Positions 63,994-64,000 of a stretch of 64,000 bases of DNA are shown one piece after another. This DNA comes from Vibrio ponticus. Lineage in GTDB: Bacteria > Pseudomonadota > Gammaproteobacteria > Enterobacterales > Vibrionaceae. Each line of letters begins with the position of its first letter. The stretch's first letter is position 1. The stretch is from the NCBI RefSeq assembly GCF_009938225.1, contig NZ_AP019657.1, positions 2,976,001-3,040,000 on the forward strand. Reading direction: 5' to 3'. Made by a program: the position numbers and the translations under genes. Below the pieces are notes generated by a model. It was not told the DNA's origin, searched no databases, and saw only the letters and a program-made list of their open reading frames with translations.

Positions 63994-64000
63994 GTTAGTG

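Overview
The window looks like the larger chromosome of a Vibrio species. The supporting evidence is the close match of many housekeeping proteins to gammaproteobacterial families, the block order gmk-rpoZ-spoT-trmH-recG, a coaBC/radC/rpmB-rpmG/mutM/coaD block leading into a lipid A-core (waa) locus, a Vibrio harveyi-type chitobiase, and moderate GC content. No tRNA, rRNA, prophage, insertion sequence or CRISPR array was seen.

Layout. 1-4.2 kb: an amino-acid decarboxylase with a permease (cut by the window edge), then ompR-envZ, both on the minus strand. 4.2-11.6 kb: housekeeping genes greB, tex, a small hypothetical gene, bioH, comF, nfuA, nudE and cysQ. 11.6-18.1 kb: the chitobiase gene chb and recG, bounded by three intergenic islands of one GC-rich repeat family. 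These include a tandem pair of palindromic elements and three exact-period 116-bp repeats. 18.1-22.0 kb: trmH, spoT, rpoZ and gmk. 22.0-24.5 kb: a purine permease behind two PurR-type palindromes and a guanine-type riboswitch with its own terminator, then psiE.

24.5-45.3 kb is an accessory hexuronate island. On the plus strand uxuB-uxaC-kdgK-kdgA complete the glucuronate to fructuronate to mannonate to KDG to KDPG to pyruvate plus glyceraldehyde-3-phosphate route. There are two mannonate dehydratases (uxuA), a UxuR-type GntR regulator, a GPH-family symporter, an OprD-like porin and a second outer-membrane barrel. There are also two YgjV-family membrane proteins, a YhcH-family protein and an Asp/Glu-racemase-like protein. 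Two consecutive pairs pair a Gfo/Idh/MocA oxidoreductase with a TIM-barrel sugar isomerase/epimerase. Palindromes of the form TTGGT-N2-ACCAA occur in the three main regulatory gaps and tie the island together; uxuB also has a CRP site placed as in a class II promoter. No glycoside hydrolase or polysaccharide lyase is present. I therefore infer, without proof, that the oxidoreductase/isomerase pairs may process glucuronides or unusual uronates and feed the UxaC/UxuB/UxuA trunk.

45.3-64 kb returns to core genes: yicC, rph, pyrE, lpxL, slmA, coaBC, radC, rpmB-rpmG, a phosphoethanolamine-transferase-like gene, mutM, a nucleotide-sugar epimerase, and the lipopolysaccharide core cluster. That cluster has GT90, GT2, GT2 and GT9 genes with coaD embedded, then kdkA, waaA and an O-antigen ligase running to the window edge.
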